NCBI GenBank assembly: GCA_035604595.1
Contig: DATNIE010000001.1
Span: 1-64,000 of the forward strand
DNA: 64,000 nucleotides
Direction: 5' to 3'
From: CAIKZZ01 sp035604595
Lineage (GTDB): Bacteria; Pseudomonadota; Gammaproteobacteria; Steroidobacterales; Steroidobacteraceae
Below the pieces are notes generated by a model. That model searched no databases, was not told the origin of the DNA, and worked only from the letters and a program-made list of their open reading frames with translations. The translations under genes and the position numbers were made by a program. This document shows, one piece after another, positions 53,019 to 62,378 of the stretch (positions are counted from its first letter, which is position 1; every line of letters starts with the position of its first letter).

Positions 53019-53603
53019 CCGATTCCCCCAGCCGACGTGGTCGTGGTGTTCGCGATGCGCGCAGAGGCGGGCGACCGCTTCGACGCAATTGGCTCGCCGG
53101 TCTTGTACACCGGAATCGGCAAGATTAACTCGGCCTGGGCCCTGACGCGTACGCTGATGATCCGCCGCCCCCGGCTGGTGCTCGACTTCGGGACCGTCGG
53201 CAGCCCGCGCTTTGCGCCGCACACGCTGGTCGAATGCACCCGCTTCGTCCAGCGCGACATGGACGCCCGTCCGCTCGGCGTACCGCTCGGCCACACGCCG
53301 TTCGACGACCTGCCGGCAGTACTCGAGGTACCGCGGCGGTTTCCCGACCTGCCGGAGGCTACCTGCGGCAGCGCTGATCACTTCGTGTCGGGCCATGACA
53401 TCGGCGAGTGCGATGTCGTCGAGATGGAGGCCTACGCGCTCGCCAAAGTGTGCCGCCGCGAGGGCGTCGAGTTCATGGCGATCAAGTTCGTGACCGACAG
53501 CGGCGATGCCTCCGCGCACAGCGACTGGAGCGACAACCTGCCGCTCGCGGCCGCGGCCTTCCGGGCGTTGTACGACCGCATCGTGACCGCGACAGGCCGA
53601 TGA
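53013..53603 (+). CDS. MTA/SAH-type nucleosidase (PNP/UDP phosphorylase superfamily)
   Basis: A 196-residue purine nucleosidase. DFGTVGSP, HFVSGHDI, the catalytic region EMEAYALAKVC and KFVTDSGDASAHSDW match plant-type 5'-methylthioadenosine nucleosidases, with the ribose-binding Glu in EMEAYA and the adenine-contacting Asp in VTDSGD. It likely hydrolyses methylthioadenosine or S-adenosylhomocysteine to free adenine. It starts at a GTG and its stop overlaps the ATG of the transporter gene by four bases (ATGA), so the three genes form an operon. Confidence 0.82.
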   Translation: MQPIPPADVVVVFAMRAEAGDRFDAIGSPVLYTGIGKINSAWALTRTLMIRRPRLVLDFGTVGSPRFAPHTLVECTRFVQRDMDARPLGVPLGHTPFDDLPAVLEVPRRFPDLPEATCGSADHFVSGHDIGECDVVEMEAYALAKVCRREGVEFMAIKFVTDSGDASAHSDWSDNLPLAAAAFRALYDRIVTATGR

Positions 53604-54586
53604 GGCTCGGGCGGCTCCGACTCGACGGCTTCCTGCTCACGCTGCTGGCGACGGTGGCACTCGCCAGCGTCTGGCCCGGCGGCGGTGCAAGCGGCGGTGT
53701 GCTGCACGTCGAGCTGCTGTCGCAGCTTGCCGTGAGCCTGGTGTTCTTCCTGCACGGCGCGCAGCTGCCTCTCGAGAGCCTCGCGCGCGGCGCGCGCAAC
53801 CTCAGGCTGCACATTCTGGTGCAGGCCTTCACCTTCGTCGCCTTCCCGGCGCTCGGTGCGATCGTGCTCGTATTTGGCGGCGACCTCCTGACCCGCGGGC
53901 TCGGGCTCGGGTTCTTCTTTCTGTGCACGGTCTCCTCGACGATTTCCTCGTCGGTCGCCATGACCTCGGTTGCCGGCGGCAACGTCCCCGGTGCGCTGTT
54001 CAATGCCACGCTATCCGGGGTGCTCGGCGTCGTGGTAACACCACTACTCGTCGGCTTCGTCGCCAACACGGCCGATCTCGCGGTGCCGTTGCCGGCCGCG
54101 ATCGGCAGCGTCGCGTTGAAGGTGCTGTCGCCGCTGGCACTCGGGCAGCTTCTGCGGCCGCGCCTGGCGGGTCTGATGGGCCGGCACCGCGAAGCGGTGG
54201 TGCTCGCGGACCGCGGCGCCATCGTACTGATCGTCTACGGCGCATTCTGCGATTCGTTTCGCGCCGGGATCTGGGGCCGCAGCTCCGCCGGCGGGCTTCT
54301 CGCAGTCATCGCCATCGCCGTGCTGCTGTTCGCCGCCGCGACCGCCGCGCTCGTCGTGCTGTGCCGCCGGCTGCGGCTATCGGTGGCAGATGAGATCGCA
54401 GCCGTGTTCTGCGGCAGCCAGAAAAGCCTGGCCAACGGCCTGCCGATCGCAAAGGCATTGTTCGGTGCCTCGCCCCTGCTCAGCCTCGTCGTGCTGCCGA
54501 TGATGGTCTATCACCAGCTGCAGCTGACCCTGGGGTCGGTCCTTGCCCGCCGCTACGCCGACGCTGCGCGTAAAGTGGCGCGGTGA
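53600..54586 (+). CDS. bile acid:sodium symporter-like transporter (SBF-like, YfeH type)
   Basis: A 328-residue, nine-to-ten-helix membrane protein. LLSQLAVSLVFFLHGAQLPL, FLCTVSSTISSSVAMTSVAG, GNVPGALFNATLSGVLGVVV and FCGSQKSLANGLPIAKALFG are signature segments of the SBF-like group. The substrate is unknown. The GSQKSLA segment forms part of the sodium-binding crossover helices in related proteins. It lies between the nucleosidase and CoA-hydrolase genes, with start and stop both overlapping its neighbours. Confidence 0.88.
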   Translation: MRLGRLRLDGFLLTLLATVALASVWPGGGASGGVLHVELLSQLAVSLVFFLHGAQLPLESLARGARNLRLHILVQAFTFVAFPALGAIVLVFGGDLLTRGLGLGFFFLCTVSSTISSSVAMTSVAGGNVPGALFNATLSGVLGVVVTPLLVGFVANTADLAVPLPAAIGSVALKVLSPLALGQLLRPRLAGLMGRHREAVVLADRGAIVLIVYGAFCDSFRAGIWGRSSAGGLLAVIAIAVLLFAAATAALVVLCRRLRLSVADEIAAVFCGSQKSLANGLPIAKALFGASPLLSLVVLPMMVYHQLQLTLGSVLARRYADAARKVAR

Positions 54587-56766
54587 ACGCCGCGACGCCC
54601 CGGCTCTTCGACGATGTCGGCGAGTGCGTCGAGGCAACGCTGCGGCGCCTCGGTAATCGTCTGGTGATCGCCGCACCGCTCGCGATCGGCAAGCCGAATT
54701 CGCTGCTGAACGAATTCTTCCGGCGTGCGGCGCGCGACCCGCGCCTGCGGCTCACGCTGGTCACGGCACTATCGCTCAACCGCCCGACGGCGCACAACGC
54801 GCTCGAGGCGCGTTTTCTCGGGCCTTTTGTCAGCCGCGTGTTCGGCGACTACGTCGACCTTGACTACCTCAAGGCGGCGCGCGCCGGGAGGATGCCGCCC
54901 AACGTCGAGGTCCGCGAGTTCTACCTGCAGCCCGGCGCCTGGCTCGGCGTGGAGTCGGTCCAGCAGCACTACATCTCGGTCAACTACTCGCACGTGGCGC
55001 GCGACCTGCTCGACCTCGGGGTCAACGTGATCGCGCAACAGGTAGCCAGCCGCAGCCACGGCGGGCGCACCGATCTGAGCCTCGGCTCGAACTCGGATGT
55101 GACACTCGATCTGCTGCCGCACGTTGACGCGGCGCAGGCCGCTGGCCGCGATGTGGTGCTGATCGCCGCGGTCAACCGGCAGATGCCCTTCATGCTCGGC
55201 GACGCCGTCGTGCCGCCGGAGCGTTTTGACTTCCTGCTCGACCACCCGCGCTACGAGCATGATCTCTACGGCCCGCCGAGCCAGCCGATCGGCGCTGCGG
55301 AACATGCGATCGGAGTCAACGCAGCGGCCCTGGTGCACGACGGCGGCACGCTGCAGCTCGGCATCGGGGCGATGGCCGATGCCATCGTCTATGCGTTGCA
55401 ACTCCGCCAGCAGCGCAACGAGGTGTTCCGGAGCGCGGTCGCGGCCACCGGCGCTGCGGCGCGTTTCGCGACCGAGATCGCAGCGCTCGGCGGCGTCGCG
55501 CCGCTCGAGCGCGGCCTGTACGCCTGCAGCGAGCTGTTCGTCGACGGGTTTCTCGACCTCTACCGCACCGGGATCCTGTCGCGGCGCGTCTATCCCCAGG
55601 CGACGCTGCAGCGGCTCCTCGATGCGGGTGAGGTCTCGGAGCGCATCGACATCGAAATGCTGGTTGCGCTTGCGCGTGCCGGTCTCTCCTCGCTCGACGC
55701 GCCCGAGTTCGCGGCGCTCGAACGCTGCGGGCTGTTCCTGCCGGGCACGCGTTTCGCGCCTCCGACCGGCATTCTCGCCGCCGACGGACAGCGGATCGAG
55801 GCAAGGCTGGATGACCCCGCCACGCGCGCGCGGATCGCCGAGCACTGCCTGGCCCGCCGCCTCAGCGGCGGTCACGTGCTGCATTCGGGCTTTCTCCTCG
55901 GGCCCCGCGGCTTTTATGCGGCACTGCGCGAGCTCGCGGAGGACGATCGCGAGCGCTTCAGCATGACGCGCATCAGCTATACGAACACTTTGTATGGCTC
56001 TGACTATGCACTGCGCGTCGCCCAGCGACGCCACGCCCGGTTCATCAACTCGACGATGATCGTGACGGGCCTCGGGGCTGCGGTCTCGGACACCCTCGAT
56101 TCCGGCCAGGTCGTCAGCGGCGTCGGCGGACAGTACAACTTCGTCGCCATGGCGCACGAGCTGCCCGAGGCGCGCTCGATCCTGCTGGTGCGCAGTACGC
56201 GGTCGCACAGCGGCCGGGTGAGCTCCAACATCGTCTGGAACTACGGCCATGTGACGATTCCGCGGCACCTGCGCGACGTCGTCGTCAGCGAGTACGGCAT
56301 CGCCGACCTGCGCGGCCGCTGCGACCGTGACTGCGTGGCGGCGCTGCTGGCGATCACCGACTCACGCTTCCAGACGACGCTGCTCGCCGAGGCAAAGCGT
56401 GCTGGCAAGATCGAGAAAGGCTACAGCATTCCGGATGCGGCGCGGGCGAACACTCCAGCCGCACTCGCCAAAGCGCTGCGGCCGCTGCGCGCTCAGGGCC
56501 TGTTCTCGGAGTTTCCGTTCGGCACGGACTATACGGCCGAGGAAGTGGTGCTGGTGAAGGCGCTCAGGCGGCTGGAAGCGCTGACGGCAACGCGCGCCGG
56601 CCGCGTGCGCGCCGCGGTCAACGCACTGTCTGCGCCGGTGGATGCGCCGTACCTCGCGTCTTATCTTGAACGGCTGAAGCTCGATGCGCCGCTCGGCTGG
56701 CGCGAGCGGTTGACGGCCCGGCTCGTGGCCGCCACCGTCCGCGACGTGCTCGCGACCAAGGATTAG
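54583..56766 (+). CDS. acetyl-CoA hydrolase/CoA transferase family protein
   Basis: A 727-residue CoA-handling enzyme. It shows the family core: VSVNYSHVARDLLDLGVN-like region (ISVNYSHVARDLLDLG), HDGGTLQLGIGAMADAIVYA, the catalytic Glu in YACSELFVDGFLDLY and VSGVGGQYNFVAMAHEL near the C-terminus. It transfers CoA between acetate and other acyls or hydrolyses acetyl-CoA. It is longer than the 500-residue Cat1 type and has a different N-terminal 150 residues. GTG start overlapping the transporter stop (GTGA). Confidence 0.87.
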   Translation: MNAATPRLFDDVGECVEATLRRLGNRLVIAAPLAIGKPNSLLNEFFRRAARDPRLRLTLVTALSLNRPTAHNALEARFLGPFVSRVFGDYVDLDYLKAARAGRMPPNVEVREFYLQPGAWLGVESVQQHYISVNYSHVARDLLDLGVNVIAQQVASRSHGGRTDLSLGSNSDVTLDLLPHVDAAQAAGRDVVLIAAVNRQMPFMLGDAVVPPERFDFLLDHPRYEHDLYGPPSQPIGAAEHAIGVNAAALVHDGGTLQLGIGAMADAIVYALQLRQQRNEVFRSAVAATGAAARFATEIAALGGVAPLERGLYACSELFVDGFLDLYRTGILSRRVYPQATLQRLLDAGEVSERIDIEMLVALARAGLSSLDAPEFAALERCGLFLPGTRFAPPTGILAADGQRIEARLDDPATRARIAEHCLARRLSGGHVLHSGFLLGPRGFYAALRELAEDDRERFSMTRISYTNTLYGSDYALRVAQRRHARFINSTMIVTGLGAAVSDTLDSGQVVSGVGGQYNFVAMAHELPEARSILLVRSTRSHSGRVSSNIVWNYGHVTIPRHLRDVVVSEYGIADLRGRCDRDCVAALLAITDSRFQTTLLAEAKRAGKIEKGYSIPDAARANTPAALAKALRPLRAQGLFSEFPFGTDYTAEEVVLVKALRRLEALTATRAGRVRAAVNALSAPVDAPYLASYLERLKLDAPLGWRERLTARLVAATVRDVLATKD

Positions 56767-56783
56767 CCGCAGCGGCGCCCAGG

Positions 56784-57674
56784 TCAGCGGCCCGTCTCGG
56801 CGAGCAACCGGTCGATCATCGCGAGCGCCCGGCCGAGATAGCTCCCGCCGAACAGATTCAGGTGGTTGAGCACGTGGTACAGGTTGTGCAGGTCGCGGCG
56901 CGCGCTGGCGCCCTGATCGAGCGGCCAGGCGGTCTGGTAGGTATCGTAGAAGCGCGCGCCGAAGCCGCCGAACAGTCGCGTCATCGCGATGTCCGCCTCG
57001 CGGTCGCCGAAGTACGCGGCCGGATCGAATACCACCGGTGTTCCGCCGGCGAGCATGCCCCAGTTGCCTGCCCACAGGTCCCCGTGCAGCAGGGACGGAA
57101 CCGGCCGGTAGCTCGAGTAGAAGACGCCGGTCAGCTCGACGAGCAGCGCACCGCGTTGCTGCAGGCGCCCGCCGTAGCCGTTGTGCTGGGCGAGTGCCAG
57201 CTGAGGCGCGAGGCGGCGGCGTGACAAGAACTCGGCCCAGTCCTCGAGCCAGCCGTTGGTCTGTAACGTCCCGCCGATGTAATTGTCGTGCTCCAAGCCG
57301 TACGCCGGGGCGCAACAGCGGTGGAGCGCGGCGAGCTGCTCCCCGAGAGTCGCCTGCGCCGCGGAATCTGCGGCCACGAGGTCGAGCCATTCGAGGGCGA
57401 GCCATGCGGCCGTCGTGGTCGTGCCGGTGCCGGCGACCGCCGGCACGCGCACGGCCGTTGCCGTCGCGAGGTCCCGCAGACCGTCCGCTTCGCTCGCCAG
57501 TCGCGCCGCCTGAGGCAGCGGTGCGATCTTGACGAACAGCTCGCCCGCATCGCCGTGCCAGCACCACGCTTCGTCGATCGTGCCGCCGCCCACCACGCGA
57601 GCCGGACGCGGCTCCAGGTGTCGCCCGGTGGCGCGCGCGATGGCCGCGGCCAGCGCGGCGTAACGATCGCTCAC
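56784..57674 (-). CDS. fructosamine kinase family protein
   Basis: A 296-residue kinase of the fructosamine-3-kinase fold. Motifs include the ATP-binding VGGGTIDEAW and LFVKIAP, the catalytic HGDLWAGNWG and the metal-binding VFDPAAYFGDREADIAMTRL. The bacterial enzymes phosphorylate ketosamines (ribulosamines, fructosamines) so that glycated proteins can be repaired. The GTG start overlaps the stop of the exonuclease gene (GTGA). The third gene of a three-gene run. Confidence 0.9.
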   Translation of the reverse strand: MSDRYAALAAAIARATGRHLEPRPARVVGGGTIDEAWCWHGDAGELFVKIAPLPQAARLASEADGLRDLATATAVRVPAVAGTGTTTTAAWLALEWLDLVAADSAAQATLGEQLAALHRCCAPAYGLEHDNYIGGTLQTNGWLEDWAEFLSRRRLAPQLALAQHNGYGGRLQQRGALLVELTGVFYSSYRPVPSLLHGDLWAGNWGMLAGGTPVVFDPAAYFGDREADIAMTRLFGGFGARFYDTYQTAWPLDQGASARRDLHNLYHVLNHLNLFGGSYLGRALAMIDRLLAETGR

Positions 57675-58570
57675 AGCGCCTCGGCGGTCCGCGCGATCCG
57701 TTCCGCCTGGCGTCGCAGCATCGGCCCGAAGCCGGCGCGATCGTAGAACTCCCCGAGCGTCGCGAGATCCGGTGCGGCCCGGCGCAGCGCGGTAGGGTCG
57801 GCCTCGATCGGCATGTCGCAGGCGATCCGCGTGAGTTCGCGGGCGAGGTAGGCGGCAGCCCGGTGTTCCTTGAGCCGCGCGATGACTCCCGCGGCGCCGC
57901 GGATTCCGAGCGTCGTGACCTCGGGAAGGCTGTCGTACAGGTGGTCGAGCGACTCGAAGTGGGCGAGGAGCGCCGCCGCGGTCTTGCGCCCGATGCCGGG
58001 AACGCCCGGGATGTTGTCGACCGCATCGCCGGTCAGCGCGAGGAAGTCCGCCATGCGCTCCGGGTGGACGCCGAACCGCGGCGCAATGTCCGCGTAGCCG
58101 AAGCGCTGATCCGCCGTGTAGTCCCAGAACTCGTCGCCGACGCGCACCAGCTGCGCGAGATCCTTATCGCGGGTCACCAGCGTCGCCGCGAATCCGGCCG
58201 CGCGCATGCGTGTGGCGAGCGTGCCGATGATGTCGTCGGCCTCATACTCGGCGCTGCCGAAATCGGCTACGCCGACGTGCCGGCAGAGCTCGCGGCAGCG
58301 GCCGAATTGTTCCTTGAGGTCGGGCGGCGCGGGCTCGCGGTTGGCCTTGTAGGCAGGGTATATCCGGTTGCGAAACGATCCGGCGAGGCTCTCATCGAAA
58401 GCGATCGCGACGTAGCCCGGCCGCTCGCGCTCGACGAGATCCGACAGAAATCGTGCGAAGCCATAGAGCGCATTGACCGGGCGGCCGTCGGCGTCCGCCA
58501 TGTGGTCCGGGATAGAGTAGTAGGCGCGAAAGACAAAGAAGCTGGCGTCGACTAGATGGACAACCGGCAT
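57671..58570 (-). CDS. 5'-3' exonuclease (Xni / Pol I N-terminal family)
   Basis: A 299-residue flap/5'-3' nuclease. The metal site is built from LVDASFFVFRAYYS, FDESLAGSFRN, AYKANRE, AEYEADDIIGTLA and TRDKDLAQLV, and the helix-3-turn-helix GVPGIGRKTAAALL binds DNA. It is a free-standing relative of the DNA polymerase I nuclease domain, longer than E. coli Xni (251). ATG 58570 was chosen, two bases after the HNH stop. It probably processes flaps or RNA primers. Confidence 0.9.
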   Translation of the reverse strand: MPVVHLVDASFFVFRAYYSIPDHMADADGRPVNALYGFARFLSDLVERERPGYVAIAFDESLAGSFRNRIYPAYKANREPAPPDLKEQFGRCRELCRHVGVADFGSAEYEADDIIGTLATRMRAAGFAATLVTRDKDLAQLVRVGDEFWDYTADQRFGYADIAPRFGVHPERMADFLALTGDAVDNIPGVPGIGRKTAAALLAHFESLDHLYDSLPEVTTLGIRGAAGVIARLKEHRAAAYLARELTRIACDMPIEADPTALRRAAPDLATLGEFYDRAGFGPMLRRQAERIARTAEAL

Positions 58571-58572
58571 CG

Positions 58573-59283
58573 CTAATGGAGCCACTGCCGGATGCGCAGG
58601 TGCAGCGGGCTCGATCGCGGGAAATGCGCCAGCAGGTACTCCATCTGGTCGGCCAGCACGCGCCGGCCTTTCAGGTAGATGTACTCCGCATAGGTTGGCG
58701 TGAATGGCACCGCCAGCAGCTGCATCCCGGCCTCTTCGGGCGAGCGCGAGGCCTTGGCGTTGTTGCAGCGGCGGCATGCGGTCACGACGTTGGTCCAGAC
58801 GTCCTCGCCGCCGCGGCAGAACGGCCGGATGTGGTCGCGCGACAGCTGCTGGGTCGGGAACCGCAGCCCGCAGTACATGCACAGGTAGGCGTCGCGCTTG
58901 AACAGCGTCTCATTGTTCAGCGGCGGCAGGTAGTTGGTGCGCAGCGCTCCCGGGTTGTACGAGTGGCCGACGGTCGCGACGATCGAGCTCACATCGACGA
59001 TCGTGCGCTCGCCACTTTTTGCGTTGGTGCCGCCGCGGAGCCGAAACAGCAGCGAGCCGCATGCGTACGCGACCTGGCCCATGTGGTACAGGCGCACCGC
59101 CTCCTTGTAGTCGATCCACTCGAGCGGCATGCCGGAGACGTCGGTGCGCAGAACCTGCTGACTGAGGCCGGGCACAGACTGCGGGCGCAACAACGCCTGC
59201 GGGGCTGTCGGCACCGGCGCAACGGGCTTGGGATGGCGCGATCTCGCTTTCACGCATGTTAAGATACGAAAGGCCTGTTCCAT
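58573..59283 (-). CDS. HNH endonuclease domain protein
   Basis: A 236-residue protein. The N-terminal part contains VLRTDVSGMPLEWIDYKEAV, typical of a stand-alone HNH family. The C-terminal half holds the zinc-type HNH fold: CMYCGLRFPTQQLSRDHIRP, FCRGGEDVWTNVVTACRRCN and NAKASRSPEEAG, with two CxxC pairs and the HNH residues in place. The role is unknown and could be DNA repair or recombination. The ATG at 59283 is preferred to a TTG at 59310, but neither has a strong ribosome site. It heads the run with the exonuclease and fructosamine kinase. Confidence 0.87.
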   Translation of the reverse strand: MEQAFRILTCVKARSRHPKPVAPVPTAPQALLRPQSVPGLSQQVLRTDVSGMPLEWIDYKEAVRLYHMGQVAYACGSLLFRLRGGTNAKSGERTIVDVSSIVATVGHSYNPGALRTNYLPPLNNETLFKRDAYLCMYCGLRFPTQQLSRDHIRPFCRGGEDVWTNVVTACRRCNNAKASRSPEEAGMQLLAVPFTPTYAEYIYLKGRRVLADQMEYLLAHFPRSSPLHLRIRQWLH

Positions 59284-59393
59284 AAGCAAACGCCGCAAGG
59301 CAATCAGCAAACAACAACGTTAATCTGGCGCCCGTGAGCCTTGCATCACGGCCGCGCTGCCGCGCCGGCCAGGGTCAGCCGAGGAGGTAATCG

Positions 59394-60545
59394 ATGTCCG
59401 CCGCTCCCGCCGCTGTAAACGGCATCGTAGTCGGCGTCCCACGCGAAACGCAGGCCGGGGAAACCCGGGTCGCGCTGGTCCCGGAAATCGCGGTGAAGTA
59501 CGCAGCCGCCGGCGCCCGGATACTCATCGAGCGCAATGCCGGGGCCTCGGCCCAGTTCCCGGACGCGGGTTACAAGAACGTCGAGTTTGCCGACGGCGCC
59601 GCGGCCGTCTACGCGCGGGCCGATCTGTTGCTCAAGGTCCAGCCGCTGACCCCGGCCGAGGCCGCTCTCCTGAAGTCGGGTGCCGTGCACGCCGGGTTCA
59701 TGCAGCCGCACAACAACCTGGCGGCTGTCAGGGTGCTTCGGGATCGCAACATCACGAGCTTCGCGATGGAGCTTGTACCGCGGATCTCGCGTGCCCAGTC
59801 GATGGACGCGCTGTCCTCGCAGGCGGCGATTGCCGGCTACAAGGCGGTGCTGATTGCAGCGAACACGCTCGATCGCTTCTTCCCGATGCTGACGACCGCC
59901 GCCGGCACCATCCGCCCCGCCCAGGTCCTCGTGATCGGCGTAGGCGTCGCCGGGCTCCAGGCGATCGCGACGGCGCGACGCCTCGGTGCGATCGTCGAGG
60001 CCTATGACGTGCGCAGCGCCACCCGCGACCAGGTCAAGTCGCTCGGCGCCAAGTTTGTGGAGACGGGCGTCACCGCCGAAGGCGCCGGCGGCTATGCGCG
60101 CGAACTCACGGCGGAGGAGAAAGCCAAGCAGCAGGAGGTCCTCGACGGGCGCATCGCGGTGGCCGACGCCGTCATTACGACGGCCGGTGTGCCTGGCCGG
60201 CCAGCACCGCGGATCATCTCGCGCGCCGCAGTCGAGCGCATGAAGGCCGGCGCCGTGATCGTCGACATCCTGGCCGAGAACGGCGGCAACTGCGAGCTGA
60301 CCCGGGCCGGTGAAACCGTGCGGCACGGCAACGTGCGGATCGTCGGACCCGTGAATCTGCCCGCGCAGCTCGCCTACCATGCGAGCGAGATGTACGCCCG
60401 CAACCTCTACAACTTGCTGAGCCCGGCACTGAAACTGGGCGTCCTGACCATCGACTGGAACGACGAGGTCTTCGCGGGCACCGTGCTGACGCATGCCGGG
60501 CAGGTCAAGCACGAACCCACGGCGAAGCTGCTGATGGCGGGCTGA
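59394..60545 (+). CDS. pntAA: NAD(P) transhydrogenase, subunit alpha part 1
   Basis: The soluble NAD(H)-binding domain I of the proton-pumping transhydrogenase, 383 residues. VPRETQAGETRVALVPEIAV and the dinucleotide motif LVIGVGVAGLQAIATARRLG are typical, and the mobile loop GPVNLPAQLAYHASEMYARN is intact. A strong GAGGAGG precedes the ATG. pntAA, pntAB and pntB are consecutive and separate, so the alpha subunit is split as in alphaproteobacteria and several gammaproteobacterial groups. The complex makes NADPH from NADH using the proton gradient. Confidence 0.95.
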   Translation: MSAAPAAVNGIVVGVPRETQAGETRVALVPEIAVKYAAAGARILIERNAGASAQFPDAGYKNVEFADGAAAVYARADLLLKVQPLTPAEAALLKSGAVHAGFMQPHNNLAAVRVLRDRNITSFAMELVPRISRAQSMDALSSQAAIAGYKAVLIAANTLDRFFPMLTTAAGTIRPAQVLVIGVGVAGLQAIATARRLGAIVEAYDVRSATRDQVKSLGAKFVETGVTAEGAGGYARELTAEEKAKQQEVLDGRIAVADAVITTAGVPGRPAPRIISRAAVERMKAGAVIVDILAENGGNCELTRAGETVRHGNVRIVGPVNLPAQLAYHASEMYARNLYNLLSPALKLGVLTIDWNDEVFAGTVLTHAGQVKHEPTAKLLMAG

Positions 60546-60571
60546 GCGAGCCTCATGCTGAGGATCCATCC

Positions 60572-60880
60572 ATGATCGACGGCGTCATCGCAATCTACAT
60601 CTTCATGCTGGCCGCGTTCACCGGCTACGAGGTGATCGCGCGGGTGCCGGTGATCCTGCACACACCGCTGATGTCCGGCAGCAACTTCGTGCACGGCATC
60701 GTGCTGGTCGGCGCGATGTTTGCGTTGTTTCAGGCCGACTCGCGCCTCGAGCAGGTGATCGGCTTCATCGGTGTCGTGCTGGCCGCCGGCAATGCGGTCG
60801 GCGGTTACGTCGTCACGGAGCGCATGCTCGAGATGTTCAAGTCGAGCGGCCAGCGGAAGCCCGCCGGAGGACAGCACTGA
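60572..60880 (+). CDS. pntAB: NAD(P) transhydrogenase, subunit alpha part 2
   Basis: The small membrane part of the alpha subunit, 102 residues with three helices: IYIFMLAAFTGYEVIARVPVI, then NFVHGIVLVGAMFALF, then IGFIGVVLAAGNAVGGYVVT. The C-terminus FKSSGQRKPAGGQH is typical. It forms the proton channel with PntB. GAGG lies before the ATG. Its TGA overlaps the ATG of pntB by one base (TGATG). Confidence 0.95.
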   Translation: MIDGVIAIYIFMLAAFTGYEVIARVPVILHTPLMSGSNFVHGIVLVGAMFALFQADSRLEQVIGFIGVVLAAGNAVGGYVVTERMLEMFKSSGQRKPAGGQH

Positions 60881-62301
60881 TGTCTTTCCTCAACCCCGCC
60901 GCCGCCAAGTGGATCATCGACGCGGCCTACATCCTGGTCGCGTTCCTGTTCATCATGGGATTGAAGCGCATGAGTTCGCCGGTCACGGCGCGCGGCGGCA
61001 TTCTGTGGGCCGGCCTCGGCATGCTGATCGCGACGCTGGTGACGTTCCTGGCTCCGGCAATGATGCCGGCCGCCGCGCAGCATGCGGTCACGAACCTCGC
61101 GCTCGTGATTGGTGCGATCGCGGTGGGCGGCACGCTCGCGTGGTGGTCCGGCAGGCGCGTCGCGATGACCAACATGCCGCAGATGATCGCACTGTATAAC
61201 GGGATGGGCGGCGGGGCAGCCGCGGCGATCGCCGCGGTCGAACTGTACAAGGGCGGGGAGCGCGGGCTCGCATTCACGACGCTCGCGGTGCTTGGCGGGC
61301 TCATCGGCTCGGTGTCGTTCGCCGGCTCTGGCATCGCCTTCGGCAAGCTGCAGGGCCTGATCAAGCGCTCGCTCCGCTTCAACGGTCAGCAGCTCCTCAA
61401 CGTGCTGATCCTCGGCGGCGGAATTATCCTCGGCGGCCTGGTCGCGACCGGAGTCGATGCAAGCCCGGGCGTCGTGACCGCGTTTTTCGTGCTGGCCCTG
61501 ATCCTCGGCATCACGATGACGCTCCCGATCGGCGGCGCCGACATGCCGGTGGTGATCTCGCTGTACAACGCACTGACCGGTCTCGCCGTGGCGTTCGAGG
61601 GCTTCGTGTTGAACAACGCGGCGATGATCATCGCCGGCACCGTGGTCGGCTCGGCTGGCACGCTGCTGACGCAGCTGATGGCGAAGGCGATGAATCGCTC
61701 GCTCGGCAACGTGCTGTTCTCGGGCTTTGGCGACACCGGCGTCGCCGCGACCGGCGAGGTCAAGGGTTCGCAGAAGCCGATCGAGGCGAGCGACGCCGGC
61801 GTCATGATGGCCTTCGCGCAGAAGGTCATCATCGTGCCGGGCTACGGCATGGCGGTCGCGCAGGCGCAGCACAAGGTGTGGGAGCTGGCGCAGCTACTGC
61901 AGCAGCGTGGCGTCACCGTCAAGTTCGCGATTCACCCGGTCGCGGGCCGCATGCCGGGCCACATGAACGTGCTGCTGGCCGAAGCCGGTGTGCCGTATGA
62001 CCTGATTGCGGACATCGAGGAAGTCAACGCCGAGTTCGAGACCACCGACGTCGCGCTGATCATCGGTGCCAACGATGTCGTGAACCCGGTGGCGCGCAAC
62101 GACAAGTCCAGCCCTATCTATGGCATGCCGATCCTGAACGCGGACAAAGCGAGGAACGTGATTGTCATCAAGCGCGGCCAGGGCCAAGGATTTTCCGGAA
62201 TCGAGAACGCCCTGTTCTACCTCGACAATACGCGCATGCTGTACGGCGATGCTCAGGGTGCGGTCAACCAGCTCATCCATGCGGTGAAGTCGGTCGGTTA
62301 A
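60880..62301 (+). CDS. pntB: NAD(P) transhydrogenase, subunit beta
   Basis: A 473-residue subunit: an N-terminal membrane domain of about eight helices (residues 1-270) and a C-terminal NADP-binding domain. MPQMIALYNGMGGGAAAAIA, the GGADMPVVISLYNALTGLAV and the NADP site GYGMAVAQAQ, followed by HPVAGRMPGHMNVLLAEA, are family standards. It ends with DAQGAVNQLIHAVKSVG. GGAGGA precedes the start. Confidence 0.96.
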   Translation: MSFLNPAAAKWIIDAAYILVAFLFIMGLKRMSSPVTARGGILWAGLGMLIATLVTFLAPAMMPAAAQHAVTNLALVIGAIAVGGTLAWWSGRRVAMTNMPQMIALYNGMGGGAAAAIAAVELYKGGERGLAFTTLAVLGGLIGSVSFAGSGIAFGKLQGLIKRSLRFNGQQLLNVLILGGGIILGGLVATGVDASPGVVTAFFVLALILGITMTLPIGGADMPVVISLYNALTGLAVAFEGFVLNNAAMIIAGTVVGSAGTLLTQLMAKAMNRSLGNVLFSGFGDTGVAATGEVKGSQKPIEASDAGVMMAFAQKVIIVPGYGMAVAQAQHKVWELAQLLQQRGVTVKFAIHPVAGRMPGHMNVLLAEAGVPYDLIADIEEVNAEFETTDVALIIGANDVVNPVARNDKSSPIYGMPILNADKARNVIVIKRGQGQGFSGIENALFYLDNTRMLYGDAQGAVNQLIHAVKSVG

Positions 62302-62378
62302 CGGCTCCGGACGGGAGCTTCGGCCGCACCGACCAGGCGGCCCTGGAGCAGCGCGGTCACTCGTAGCGCCGCCGCGAC

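Noticed and set aside
52157..53296. N-terminal extension of hemN to 53296 suggesting a YceI-HemN fusion
   Set aside because: The added part is in another frame of the yceI gene and contains no YceI motifs. hemN starts well at 52156.
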